From assembly GCA_963697965.1 (NCBI GenBank), contig OY969108.1, positions 1,798,001 through 1,862,000 of the forward strand: a stretch of DNA of 64,000 nucleotides. The letters are read 5' to 3'. This DNA is from JAPLJC01 sp963697965. GTDB lineage: Bacteria; Desulfobacterota; Desulfobaccia; Desulfobaccales; 0-14-0-80-60-11. Below are positions 1 to 7,864 of the stretch, piece by piece; positions within the stretch are counted from its first letter, which is position 1, and every line of letters begins with the position of its first letter. Both the position numbers and the translations under genes were made by a program. The notes under the pieces are model-generated. The model was not told the origin of the DNA. It made no database searches and saw nothing but the letters and a program-made list of their open reading frames with translations.

Positions 1-817
1 GGGCCAGGGGCTCGAGTCCGGCCAGAGAGCAGAAGTCACGCCACTGGCGGTCGTTTCCCACTGCCAGGGCGAAGTACACCCCGTCTGCGGCCTGGAAGGG
101 TTCGTAGGGCACGATATTGGGGTGGCCGTTGCCGTACCGCCTGGGCAACTCCCCGGAAACCAGGTAATTGCTGCCCACATTGGCCAGCCAGGCGAGCGTC
201 GCATCCAGGAGGGCGATGTCCAGGTACTGCCCCTCTCCGGTCAGGTCGCGGTGGCGCAGAGCCGCCAGAATGGCGCTCGTGGCAAAGAGGCCCGCGGTAA
301 TGTCGACGATGGCCACCCCCACCTTCATGGGAGGGCCGTCCGGCTCTCCCGTAAAGCTCATGATTCCCCCCATCCCCTGAATCATGAAGTCATAGCCCGG
401 CTTGTCCTTGTAGGGTCCATTCTGGCCGAAACCGGTAATGGAACAGTAGATGAGGCGCGGATTTTCCCGGCGCAAGTCCTGGTACCCCAGGCCCATTTTC
501 TGCAAGGTGCCGACTTTGTAGTTTTCGATCAGCACATCGCTCCTCAAAGCGAGCTTTCTGATGATCTCCCGGCCTGGGGCCGTCTTCATATTCACGGTCA
601 GGCTGCGCTTGTTGCGGTTGAGGCAAAGGTAATAAGCGGCTTCTCCGCCTGCTTCCGGGGGACCCCAGTGGCGCGTGTCGTCACCCGCTTGCGGAAGCTC
701 CACCTTGATGACCTCCGCCCCCAGATCACCGAGCATCATGGAACAATAGGGCCCCGCCAGGACGCGGGAGAGATCCAATACCTTGATGTCGCTTAGCGGT
801 TGCCGGTTCGCGGGCAT
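1..817 (-). CDS. CaiB/BaiF family (family III) CoA-transferase, N-terminal part
   Basis: The reading frame starts at 817 (ATG) and runs off the left edge, so only the first ~272 residues are present. The N-terminus has the family's opening pattern (DIKVLDLSRVLAGPYCSMML), followed by GDLGAEVIKVE and the NRNKRSLTVNMK segment. The catalytic Asp region follows (GYDFMIQGMGG). Family III enzymes move CoA between carboxylic acids in the cytoplasm; the substrate cannot be told from this part. It is divergent from the cytochrome cluster to the right, separated by about 640 bases. A weak purine-rich GGAAATAAAG precedes the start. Family assignment is firm; the exact reaction is unknown. Confidence 0.9.
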   Translation of the reverse strand, partial: MPANRQPLSDIKVLDLSRVLAGPYCSMMLGDLGAEVIKVELPQAGDDTRHWGPPEAGGEAAYYLCLNRNKRSLTVNMKTAPGREIIRKLALRSDVLIENYKVGTLQKMGLGYQDLRRENPRLIYCSITGFGQNGPYKDKPGYDFMIQGMGGIMSFTGEPDGPPMKVGVAIVDITAGLFATSAILAALRHRDLTGEGQYLDIALLDATLAWLANVGSNYLVSGELPRRYGNGHPNIVPYEPFQAADGVYFALAVGNDRQWRDFCSLAGLEPLA

Positions 818-1458
818 GTCTTTATTTCCGGGTGGCTGATTTGGGCTTAAGGGCGCGGCAGCCCCTGGTTTGGTTTGCCCGGGGAAAATCCCGGGAGGTT
901 TCCGTTCCTGGAGCCGGACCCTCTCATCAGCCGCATGATAGCATGAGTTTGCCTGAAAAAACACATCTACTCGGAAATTTTGGCTTATCAGCGCCTTTTC
1001 AGCAGAATCTTCCCGGGCGGGCCGCCTTTGCCGAGTTCCAGCGGACCCTCCAAGCTGGCGCGGAAAAAAAAATAATCCGCTGGAAAAAATTTTGTTGACA
1101 GTGGTCCAGGAGGTGTGCTACCCAGGGATTAACGTCAAGGCGCGGGGGGCGCAGGAAAATAGAACAGGGCGGCTTGGCGGCCTGATTATTCAGTGACACA
1201 TTCCGGATTGTTGTTTACCAAGGCCCCTCCCGGGCCGTGGGCCCGGGCTGAAGGCGCTGGAAAACGATCCAGCACCACCAAGTTTCAGGAACGGGCTTTC
1301 CAGGTGGCGCGCCGGCGCACCCGGTCCCTGAACCACTGTTTTACCGATGAGCCCAGTTTTGATCGTATCTTGTTCGGCACAACCCGAAGGCTCGGCAAAA
1401 ACTGGAGAAGACCCCGAAGTAAATTTACACAATTTTACGGAAATCACGGGGGGGGGCG
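818..1458. other. Intergenic region upstream of the decaheme cytochrome
   Basis: About 640 bases separate the divergent CoA-transferase and cytochrome genes. No convincing coding frame was found. The region holds a candidate promoter at 1095-1124, which would give a leader of more than 300 bases before the cytochrome start, with several GC-rich inverted stretches (for example around 1226-1250). I looked for a GEMM-type cyclic dinucleotide riboswitch, which often precedes multihaem cytochromes in relatives, and did not find its conserved GACGCAAAGCC core. Confidence 0.5.
1095..1124 (+). promoter_or_regulatory. Candidate sigma-70 promoter for the cytochrome cluster
   Basis: A perfect TTGACA sits at 1095-1100. 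Eighteen bases later comes TACCCA, preceded by TGC, which is an extended -10 arrangement with a poor -10 hexamer. Only the -35 is strong, so this is a suggestion. Confidence 0.3.
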
Positions 1459-2391
1459 ATGCGCAAAATTTTCATACCCGCACTGACTCTTGTCTTTCTA
1501 TTACTGGTTTTTCTTCTCGGTTTCTCAAAAGCACCGGCAAAAGCGGAGGACAAAAAGGGGAATGAAGGGTATGTAGGCGCGGAAATCTGCCAAACCTGCC
1601 ACGCCCAAGTGTATGACAACCTCGCCAAGACGTCTATGGGGGTCCTGTTTTTGAAGCACCCCCAAAACGCTGAGCAAAAACTTGGGTGCGAAACCTGCCA
1701 TGGACCGAGCGCAGCGCACGTCGCTTCCGGAGGCAAATCCCACGTGGGGCAGATTCGATTCACGCAGGGGACGACAACCCCGGCTTCCGTGCAGAACGGG
1801 GTCTGTCTCAAGTGCCATGAAAAGAGGGAGCGGCTTTTCTGGTCGGGCAGCCCTCATGACACCAACGCCATCACTTGCGTCAAGTGCCACGCGGTCCATA
1901 CGGGACCGGGAGCACTGGTCAAGAATCAACTGGCCCGTATGACCGTAGAGGATACGTGCGCTACCTGTCATAAAGAGCAAGTGCGCGCCGAGATGAAGTT
2001 TTCGCATCATCCCCTGCGCGAGGGGAAAATGGACTGCACCAGTTGCCACAACCCGCACGGGACTACCTCGGACCATCTCATCAGGGGGCTCACCAATAAG
2101 GAACTGTGCTTTAGTTGCCACGCCCAGTACCGGGGCCCGTTCATTTTTCAGCACCCTCCCGTCATGGAGGATTGCTTCAACTGCCATCAGCCCCACGGCA
2201 GCAACTTTCCCACCCTGCTGAAAGCTCCTGTCGAGAGGTTGTGCCGGGAGTGCCACATTACCTTCCACGAGCCCAATTTCCTGGTGAATGGGAAGCCGAG
2301 GATAGGGATCATGGTCGGGGGGGCGTGCATCAACTGCCACCGGAACATCCATGGCAGCAACAATATCAACGGCAACTTTTTCTTTCATTAA
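1459..2391 (+). CDS. Decaheme c-type cytochrome, MtrA/PioA/MtoA (DmsE) family
   Basis: This is a periplasmic electron carrier that, in known relatives, plugs into an outer-membrane barrel and carries electrons across the outer membrane. It has 310 residues, close to the roughly 330 usual for MtrA/DmsE. A Sec signal peptide occupies residues 1-29 (hydrophobic core FIPALTLVFLLLVFLLGF, then AKA). Ten CXXCH haem-binding motifs are visible, the first at about residue 44 (CQTCH) and the last at about 290 (CINCH), evenly spaced as in the MtrA fold. The start at 1459 follows a G-rich stretch. The barrel gene begins 10 bases after the stop, which implies co-translation. No MtrC/OmcA-type extracellular cytochrome follows, as in Pio and Mto clusters. 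Confidence 0.93.
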   Translation: MRKIFIPALTLVFLLLVFLLGFSKAPAKAEDKKGNEGYVGAEICQTCHAQVYDNLAKTSMGVLFLKHPQNAEQKLGCETCHGPSAAHVASGGKSHVGQIRFTQGTTTPASVQNGVCLKCHEKRERLFWSGSPHDTNAITCVKCHAVHTGPGALVKNQLARMTVEDTCATCHKEQVRAEMKFSHHPLREGKMDCTSCHNPHGTTSDHLIRGLTNKELCFSCHAQYRGPFIFQHPPVMEDCFNCHQPHGSNFPTLLKAPVERLCRECHITFHEPNFLVNGKPRIGIMVGGACINCHRNIHGSNNINGNFFFH

Positions 2392-2401
2392 GGGGGGGAA
2401 G

Positions 2402-4423
2402 ATGAAGATTAAGAGAGAAATCCTGGCCTTTTTTCTCGCAATCATGCTTTTCCCTCTGACCTGCGGGTTCGCATTTGCTGACCTGAACGTGGGGGATTAC
2501 TCGCTGGGGGGCTATCTCGAAATGGGCGGCGGCTTTCTCGCCAATTACCCCAACGCCAGGAACCGGGGATATTTGACTGAGTATCTTCCCTTCCCAGTGG
2601 GGCCTCTGGCGAATGCGAATTTAACGCTGAAGAGCAAGGACGAGCTCGAGTATTTAAACTTCCGGATGAGCAATCCGGGATTAGTAGGAGATCAGGATTT
2701 CTTGCTCGAGATGGGCAAACTCGGGGTCTGGCATGCCCAAGTTGAGTATGACCAGCTCCAACACGTTTACAACACGACGAATAACTATAATAACGATATA
2801 GGGATCCTGGTGCAGAGACTGCGGTTCAGCGGCTACTATGAGATCACACCCTGGCTCGACCTGTTCGCCGAGGACCAGTGGCTGCGAAGAACCGGCCAGC
2901 AGCCGCTCACCTATGAAGAAGGCCCTACCAATGTCTATGAGTACACCGCCACCGTTCTCAGGCCGATCCGCTATACGCAAAACGACCTGAAGGTTGGAAC
3001 GGAAATTGACAAGCCAACGTATCAGTTTCGCGTGGCCTATCATTTATCTACCTTTGACAATGGGATCTCAGAGTTGCAGGCATTGACCACCTCGAGTACC
3101 TCCTATGTATCCCTGCCCCCCAGCAATATGGCCAATTACATTACCGCTGAGGGGGGATATAACCTGCTTGCCTACAAGACCAGGATCACCGGTTCGCTTT
3201 CCTACGGCTGGCTCACCCAGAACGACCAAGTATACAGTGAGTATGGCACCGCATACCAAGGTGCCGCCGGTGGTGCTCAACTCGGCGATGCCGGTCTCAG
3301 CGCCTCGACTGTGGCCGGGAATATTTCCGGCGTAACCCGTCCCACTGACCAATTATCCTTCAGGTATGGGTACAATGCTTATGGTTTTGACAATAATAAC
3401 ATAAATAATAATAACCTTTTGATGTACCAAGCCTTCGCCGGTGCGAGCCGGGTCCTGCTTGAACAAGAGCAATATTCCTATTTGAAGCAGACTATGAAAC
3501 TCGGCACCGACTATAAAGTGAACGACCTGGTGGCCTTAGATCTCGCCTATGCTTATTCAACAGAAACCCGCACCGAAAACATGGGCAATACCTCAAGTAA
3601 CTCGCCCCAGTTCGGCATCAGGCTGTTTCCCACTTCCTGGCTGAACCTGATAGCCAATTATGCGTACTCGGAGCGGCTGGGGAATGATTTTCTGAGCCTG
3701 TCGCCGACCAATATCCTGACCTACAAATTCTACGCGGGAGACGACCGGCGGAACACCGCCAATTTCGTGGTAGAGGCGTTCCCCGTGAATAATCTCACCT
3801 TCTCCGGCAATTTCACGCTCCACAACGACAGTTATAATGACTCCAATAGTTACGGCTTGACCAGCGATCTAGGCTGGTCGGCCGGAGGGGATGTGAGCTG
3901 GACCCCGACTCCCCGGGTCGCCTTGAGCCTGGGATACGACCACGAGCAAGACAACACTAAAGAACTCGCCTCCATCGCAGGCGTAACTTCACCCACAATT
4001 CCGTACACCGCTACTCACGTCATAGGTGATTTGGGCCCCGTTTTGAACACCCTGGATGCATATGACACGGTCACCGCCAAGGCTGACTTCAAGCTCATTC
4101 CGGACAAGCTGAAGCTGACGGCCGGCGCCAGCTACTCCTTTTCGAGCTCGCATTTCCAGACCGGGCTCATGCCCGACCTGAACGAAGCCTTCGCCGATAT
4201 CAGCGCCGCTCTCAGCTACACGTTCGATCAACACTGGGGTGCCAGAGTGGGGTACCAATTTGAGATCTTCAACATGAGCAAATCGTACCAGAACCTTTAC
4301 CAGGAAGGAGCCACGGGGACGGGATCCTCCTCGGCTTATAATCAATCTTTACAAACCCTGGACGGGTTCTACCGGAACGGCACGGCGAGTGTGTTTTCGG
4401 GATATGTACAGTACAGATTCTAG
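2402..4423 (+). CDS. MtrB/PioB-family outer-membrane beta-barrel protein
   Basis: This is the partner porin of the decaheme cytochrome, expected to form a large outer-membrane barrel that sheathes it. I chose the ATG at 2402 over the in-frame one at 2351 because it follows a G-rich Shine-Dalgarno and begins a clear signal peptide (MKIKREILAFFLAIMLFPL, cleavage near AFA at 26). The mature part has about 647 residues with alternating aromatic and polar residues, many Tyr/Asn-rich strands, and a C-terminal Phe (YVQYRF) typical of outer-membrane proteins. The size matches MtrB/PioB (about 650-700). The N-terminal CXXC of Shewanella MtrB is not seen. A terminator-like hairpin follows at 4448. Confidence 0.88.
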   Translation: MKIKREILAFFLAIMLFPLTCGFAFADLNVGDYSLGGYLEMGGGFLANYPNARNRGYLTEYLPFPVGPLANANLTLKSKDELEYLNFRMSNPGLVGDQDFLLEMGKLGVWHAQVEYDQLQHVYNTTNNYNNDIGILVQRLRFSGYYEITPWLDLFAEDQWLRRTGQQPLTYEEGPTNVYEYTATVLRPIRYTQNDLKVGTEIDKPTYQFRVAYHLSTFDNGISELQALTTSSTSYVSLPPSNMANYITAEGGYNLLAYKTRITGSLSYGWLTQNDQVYSEYGTAYQGAAGGAQLGDAGLSASTVAGNISGVTRPTDQLSFRYGYNAYGFDNNNINNNNLLMYQAFAGASRVLLEQEQYSYLKQTMKLGTDYKVNDLVALDLAYAYSTETRTENMGNTSSNSPQFGIRLFPTSWLNLIANYAYSERLGNDFLSLSPTNILTYKFYAGDDRRNTANFVVEAFPVNNLTFSGNFTLHNDSYNDSNSYGLTSDLGWSAGGDVSWTPTPRVALSLGYDHEQDNTKELASIAGVTSPTIPYTATHVIGDLGPVLNTLDAYDTVTAKADFKLIPDKLKLTAGASYSFSSSHFQTGLMPDLNEAFADISAALSYTFDQHWGARVGYQFEIFNMSKSYQNLYQEGATGTGSSSAYNQSLQTLDGFYRNGTASVFSGYVQYRF

Positions 4424-4447
4424 CTTGTGCTGACGAGTCAGGAGGCA

Positions 4448-4478
4448 AGAGGGGCTCAACCGAGGCCCCTCTATTTTT
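4448..4478 (+). terminator. Rho-independent terminator after the barrel gene
   Basis: An eight-base-pair stem, AGAGGGGC with GCCCCTCT, is followed by ATTTTT. It would end or attenuate transcription from the decaheme-barrel pair before the two downstream cytochrome genes. Confidence 0.75.
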
Positions 4479-4758
4479 AGCTTGCCCCTAGCATGCATCA
4501 GGGGTAAACTGGGTATGGTGGTCGGGTCGCCGTGCGTGTTGGCCCCGGCCAAAAAGGTGAAGGGAACTGCGGTTGGCGCCATCAGACCAAGGTTCGCAGG
4601 TTAACATCGCGATCACGTTCACGACCACCGAGACGGCAACGAGGTAGTGAACAACTTCCGGGCGCCTGGGTAGGCCCCGGTGTCCTTCTCTCTTCCTGGA
4701 GCCGGCCGCATTGGGCGGGCCAAAGCCGGCTGTCTGATCACAAACCAAAGGAGCCAAA
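4479..4758. other. Intergenic region before the monohaem cytochrome gene
   Basis: With the terminator, this makes a gap of about 335 bases between the barrel and the monohaem cytochrome genes. I see no convincing gene. A separate promoter for the next two genes probably lies here, but no clear -35/-10 pair stands out. A good Shine-Dalgarno (AAAGGAG) precedes the cytochrome start at 4759. Confidence 0.4.
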
Positions 4759-5070
4759 ATGAAAACTTTAGTGACGGTCCTTTCTTTGCTGTTGATTGGA
4801 ATTGCGGGGTCTGCATGGGCTCAAGGCGGTTCCGCGGACAATGGGAAAGCCCTGGTAGAGGCCAAACACTGCGCCCTGTGCCACAAGGAAGGCGGCAACC
4901 TGGGCAAGCCCATGGAGCAGGTTGTCGGGAGCCATGATGACGCCTACCTCAAGGGGGCGCTCCTAGACCCCAAGAAAACCCTCGGGCCCACAATAAAAAT
5001 GCCGGCATTCAAGTTCAGCGATGCAGAAGTGGCGGACGTTATCGCGTATCTGAAGTCCATCAAAAAGTAA
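4759..5070 (+). CDS. Monohaem class I cytochrome c, periplasmic (MtoD-like role)
   Basis: A 103-residue secreted cytochrome, likely a small soluble electron shuttle between the inner-membrane quinol oxidase and the decaheme conduit. The signal peptide ends near residue 22 (SAWAQ). One CALCH haem motif lies near residue 38, and a KMPAF segment supplies the distal Met ligand, followed by the C-terminal helix ADVIAYLKSIKK typical of class I cytochromes. AAAGGAG precedes the start. In iron-oxidising Sideroxydans a monohaem MtoD accompanies MtoA, MtoB and a CymA-type protein, and the set here is the same. The role as their partner is inferred from context. Confidence 0.88.
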   Translation: MKTLVTVLSLLLIGIAGSAWAQGGSADNGKALVEAKHCALCHKEGGNLGKPMEQVVGSHDDAYLKGALLDPKKTLGPTIKMPAFKFSDAEVADVIAYLKSIKK

Positions 5071-5076
5071 AGGGTC

Positions 5077-5096
5077 GGAGCGGCTGCGGCCGCTCC
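5077..5096 (+). repeat. Intercistronic hairpin
   Basis: A perfect inverted repeat, GGAGCGGC-TGCG-GCCGCTCC, sits between the monohaem cytochrome and the NapC/NirT gene. There is no T tract after it, so it is more likely an mRNA-stability or attenuation hairpin than a full terminator. Confidence 0.5.
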
Positions 5097-5121
5097 TTCA
5101 GCATCGAATTGGAACCCATTC

Positions 5122-6609
5122 ATGAATGGGCCTAAACCCCCGCGCTCCAAATTCGTCTCCGCCCTGTTCGCCAACTGGGTTGGCGTCTTCGGCCTGGTGC
5201 TGGCCATCAGCAGCCTGTTCGTCACGTTTTGTCTGATAGGATTTGACCTTTTTCACGGCTTCCGACAGCCCTACATGGGCATCCTGATCTTCCTGGTCCT
5301 GCCGTCGTTTATCTGGATGGGCATCGTCTTAGCGGGCCTGGGAGTATGGCTGGAATTCCGGCGGGCCAAGAAACCGGGGGCTGAGGTCCGCGATGAGGCA
5401 AGGGAAGGCAGGCGCCAGCGGCAACTGGTCCTGGCGCTTTCCTGCGCCTTCGGTTTTTTTATGCTCACTTCCTTGGGAAGCTACCAGGCATTTCAGGTGA
5501 CTGAATCGCCGCAGTTTTGCGGCGCTTTGTGCCACACGGTGATGAGGCCGGAATTCTCAGAGTACAAAACCTCTCCCCACGCCAGGGTACCCTGTACGGA
5601 ATGCCATATCGGCCCGGGCGCCTCCTGGTTTGTGCGCTCCAAGATTTCCGGCCTCTATCAGGTCTATGCAACCGTTCTCAACGTATATCCGCGGCCCATT
5701 CCAGTGCCGGTCCAAAACCTGCGGCCCGCGCAGGAAACCTGCGAACAGTGCCATTGGCCGGCGAAATTCTACGGGTGGGTGGACCTGCGCCACCAATTCT
5801 TCCTGCCTGACAAGCAAAACACTCCGTGGAACATAAGGATGCTGGTGCATGTGGGAGGGGCCAATGAGACCACGGGGCCGGTGGGAGGCATCCACTGGCA
5901 TATGATTTTGTCCAACCGCATAGAGTACATAGCCACGGATGAGAGCCGGCAAACCATACCCTGGGTGCGGGTGACGAATCTAAAGACCGGCGCCGTGGAC
6001 GTCTACGAGTCAAAAGACTCGCCCTTGACCCCCAAACAAAAAGCTCTTGCCACGCGGCGGCTCGACTGCATCGACTGCCACAATCGTCCCACCCACATTT
6101 TCGATTCTCCCTACAGCGCTCTGGATGTTTCCATGTGGCTCGGTCGTATCGATCCTGCCATTCCTTCCATAAAACTGAATGCGGCCAAGGCCCTGGTCAA
6201 GGCTGCCGGGGCCGTTTCGCAGGCACCTGGGATCACCATGGTCGCTGAAGAACTCTCGAAAGAATACTCCGATTACCAGGACCAGCCAAAGATCCGGCAG
6301 GCGATCGTCGAGACCCAGAGGATCTTTGAGGACAATTTCTTCCCGGAAATGAAAACGGACTGGAGAGTGCGGCCCAACAATATCGGGCATTATATTTGGC
6401 CGGGTTGCTTTCGCTGCCACGATGGCTCCCATGTCGACAAGGCAGGCCAGGCCATCTCCAATGCCTGCGACACCTGTCATACCATCATCACGCAGGGCGC
6501 TCCGGGAAAACCGCAGACTGTGAACCTGGAGGGGTTGAAATTCGACCACCCGGGAGGAGAAATCCCTCCCGATATCCTCTGTAACCAGTGCCATACCGGC
6601 GCGCCCTAA
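5122..6609 (+). CDS. NapC/NirT-family multihaem cytochrome with seven haem sites (ImcH/CymA-like quinol dehydrogenase)
   Basis: A membrane-bound quinol:cytochrome oxidoreductase expected to take electrons from the quinone pool to periplasmic cytochromes. It has 495 residues. Hydrophobic segments lie near 15-40, 50-76 and 102-125, with the haem domain on the periplasmic side. Six CXXCH motifs are seen (CTECH, CEQCH, CIDCH, CFRCH, CDTCH, CNQCH). One further CX3CH site (CGALCH), near residue 133, occupies the place of the NapC/NirT first haem. Seven haems and the three-helix N-terminus recall Geobacter ImcH rather than tetrahaem CymA. It lies about 50 bases after the monohaem cytochrome, across a hairpin. 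Start is the ATG at 5122. Confidence 0.87.
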   Translation: MNGPKPPRSKFVSALFANWVGVFGLVLAISSLFVTFCLIGFDLFHGFRQPYMGILIFLVLPSFIWMGIVLAGLGVWLEFRRAKKPGAEVRDEAREGRRQRQLVLALSCAFGFFMLTSLGSYQAFQVTESPQFCGALCHTVMRPEFSEYKTSPHARVPCTECHIGPGASWFVRSKISGLYQVYATVLNVYPRPIPVPVQNLRPAQETCEQCHWPAKFYGWVDLRHQFFLPDKQNTPWNIRMLVHVGGANETTGPVGGIHWHMILSNRIEYIATDESRQTIPWVRVTNLKTGAVDVYESKDSPLTPKQKALATRRLDCIDCHNRPTHIFDSPYSALDVSMWLGRIDPAIPSIKLNAAKALVKAAGAVSQAPGITMVAEELSKEYSDYQDQPKIRQAIVETQRIFEDNFFPEMKTDWRVRPNNIGHYIWPGCFRCHDGSHVDKAGQAISNACDTCHTIITQGAPGKPQTVNLEGLKFDHPGGEIPPDILCNQCHTGAP

Positions 6610-6732
6610 CCTGTCGAGCGGATTCTTTGCCTAATCCTCGCCTCTCAAGGGCAGCCTCACTCACTCCTTAGGTAATGATCCCAGTTTTGTTTCCCCCCTG
6701 CTCTTAGAGCACTATTCCCAGATTATCTCAAT

Positions 6733-7503
6733 TCAAATTATCAGGCCGATCCCGGCCACCAGGATGACCAGGAACACGATATCACGGAACAACTCCGGGG
6801 GGACCTTCTTGTTCAGGAAGTTACCGAAATTGCTGCTGACGATGATGATGGGAGACATGGCCAGCATGATCAGGGTGGAATGCAGGCTTAGGATGCCGAT
6901 TCCCCAATAGGTGAAGATTTTAAGGAGATTGCTGAAGGCAAAGAGGAGCAGGAGCGTGCTGACCAAACGGCGCTTATCCAGGTTCCGGCCCACATAGTAC
7001 ATGGACCACACCGCGCCGCCGGCATGGCACAGGACTGTAACTACGCCGCCCAGAAAGCCGACCACCAGCGCGAGAATCTTACCGCCCTGAAGACTGGTTT
7101 CGTTTAGGGAAGGGGCCTTAAGGGGCCGAAGACGGAACCGGGCCCAGGAGCTCTTAATCAGATGGTAGAGGGAAAAGCTGATGGCAAATATCCCGACCCC
7201 GATCTTAAAGAGGTGGTTGGGGATAATATTGATCAAGAAGGAGCCCAAAATGATGCCCAGGGTGGCGGCCATGAAGAAGCGCAGCAGTTGGCGCCACTCC
7301 CCCCACTCACCCCAGTAATTTCTGATGCCGGCCACATTGGAGATGAACATCAGCGGCGCTCCCAACCCCAGGGCGACCTTGGCCGGGAAAGCCAGGGACA
7401 GGACCGGCAAGAGGAAGATCCCGGCGCCGATGGCGACGCCGTTGGAGATGATCGCGGAGGCAATGGTCGCCACCGCCAGGATGAGCAACTGGTGGAAGTC
7501 CAC
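6733..7503 (-). CDS. TauE/SafE family sulfite/anion exporter
   Basis: An inner-membrane protein of about 256 residues with seven to eight hydrophobic helices and the TauE/SafE pattern: two related halves, with GAGIFLLPVLSL in the first and GFLGGVVTVLCHAGGAV in the second. Members export or import sulfite, sulfoacetate and other small anions. I prefer the GTG at 7503, which has AAAGGG five bases upstream; a GTG at 7509 gives two more residues. It is the last gene of the long minus-strand unit. Its presence below a UxaA/SuyAB-type lyase would suit sulfite or sulfonate movement, but substrate is not shown by the sequence. Confidence 0.8.
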   Translation of the reverse strand: MDFHQLLILAVATIASAIISNGVAIGAGIFLLPVLSLAFPAKVALGLGAPLMFISNVAGIRNYWGEWGEWRQLLRFFMAATLGIILGSFLINIIPNHLFKIGVGIFAISFSLYHLIKSSWARFRLRPLKAPSLNETSLQGGKILALVVGFLGGVVTVLCHAGGAVWSMYYVGRNLDKRRLVSTLLLLFAFSNLLKIFTYWGIGILSLHSTLIMLAMSPIIIVSSNFGNFLNKKVPPELFRDIVFLVILVAGIGLII

Positions 7504-7647
7504 GATCACCCTTTCAGTACGTCCGCGGATTGGGCCCGCTCTTCAACAAGCCAACCGGGTGGCGCCGAAATCAGCACTGATAGAACTCTGGCTACCGAAG
7601 CCTCACCACCTCGATTAGCACCAACTTATCCCGAGAGCTTAAACGTT

Positions 7648-7863
7648 TCAACTTCCTTGATTGATATGCTTGGTGGCGCTCTCAGAGGGCTTCAAGCCAA
7701 TCAAGTAGTAGGCTGCCATCATGGCCGCGATGGCCACCAGCATTTCCCCCGGGAAGGCATAGTGGGCCATCCATTTCAACTGATCCAAGCCCAGGATTGC
7801 TTGCGGGGAAATCATCATCCAGGCACCGACGGCAAACAGTATCCAACCCAGAATCTTGGACAT
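7648..7863 (-). CDS. Small two-helix membrane protein, function unknown
   Basis: A 71-residue protein with two hydrophobic segments (about 5-20 and 38-54) separated by a short loop, and a polar C-terminus. The start is the ATG at 7863, one base after the stop codon of the symporter gene. Its Shine-Dalgarno (GAGGAGG) lies inside the end of that gene, so translation is probably coupled. A longer frame beginning at 7962 would overlap the symporter and is rejected. I do not recognise a family; the tight coupling suggests a role with the transporter. Confidence 0.7.
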   Translation of the reverse strand: MSKILGWILFAVGAWMMISPQAILGLDQLKWMAHYAFPGEMLVAIAAMMAAYYLIGLKPSESATKHINQGS

Positions 7864-7864
7864 C

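Noticed and set aside
818..1458. A GEMM cyclic-di-GMP or cGAMP riboswitch before the decaheme gene
   Set aside because: The stretch near 1385-1410 (GGCTCGGCAAAAACTGG) is only loosely similar; the conserved core GACGCAAAGCC and paired stems are absent.
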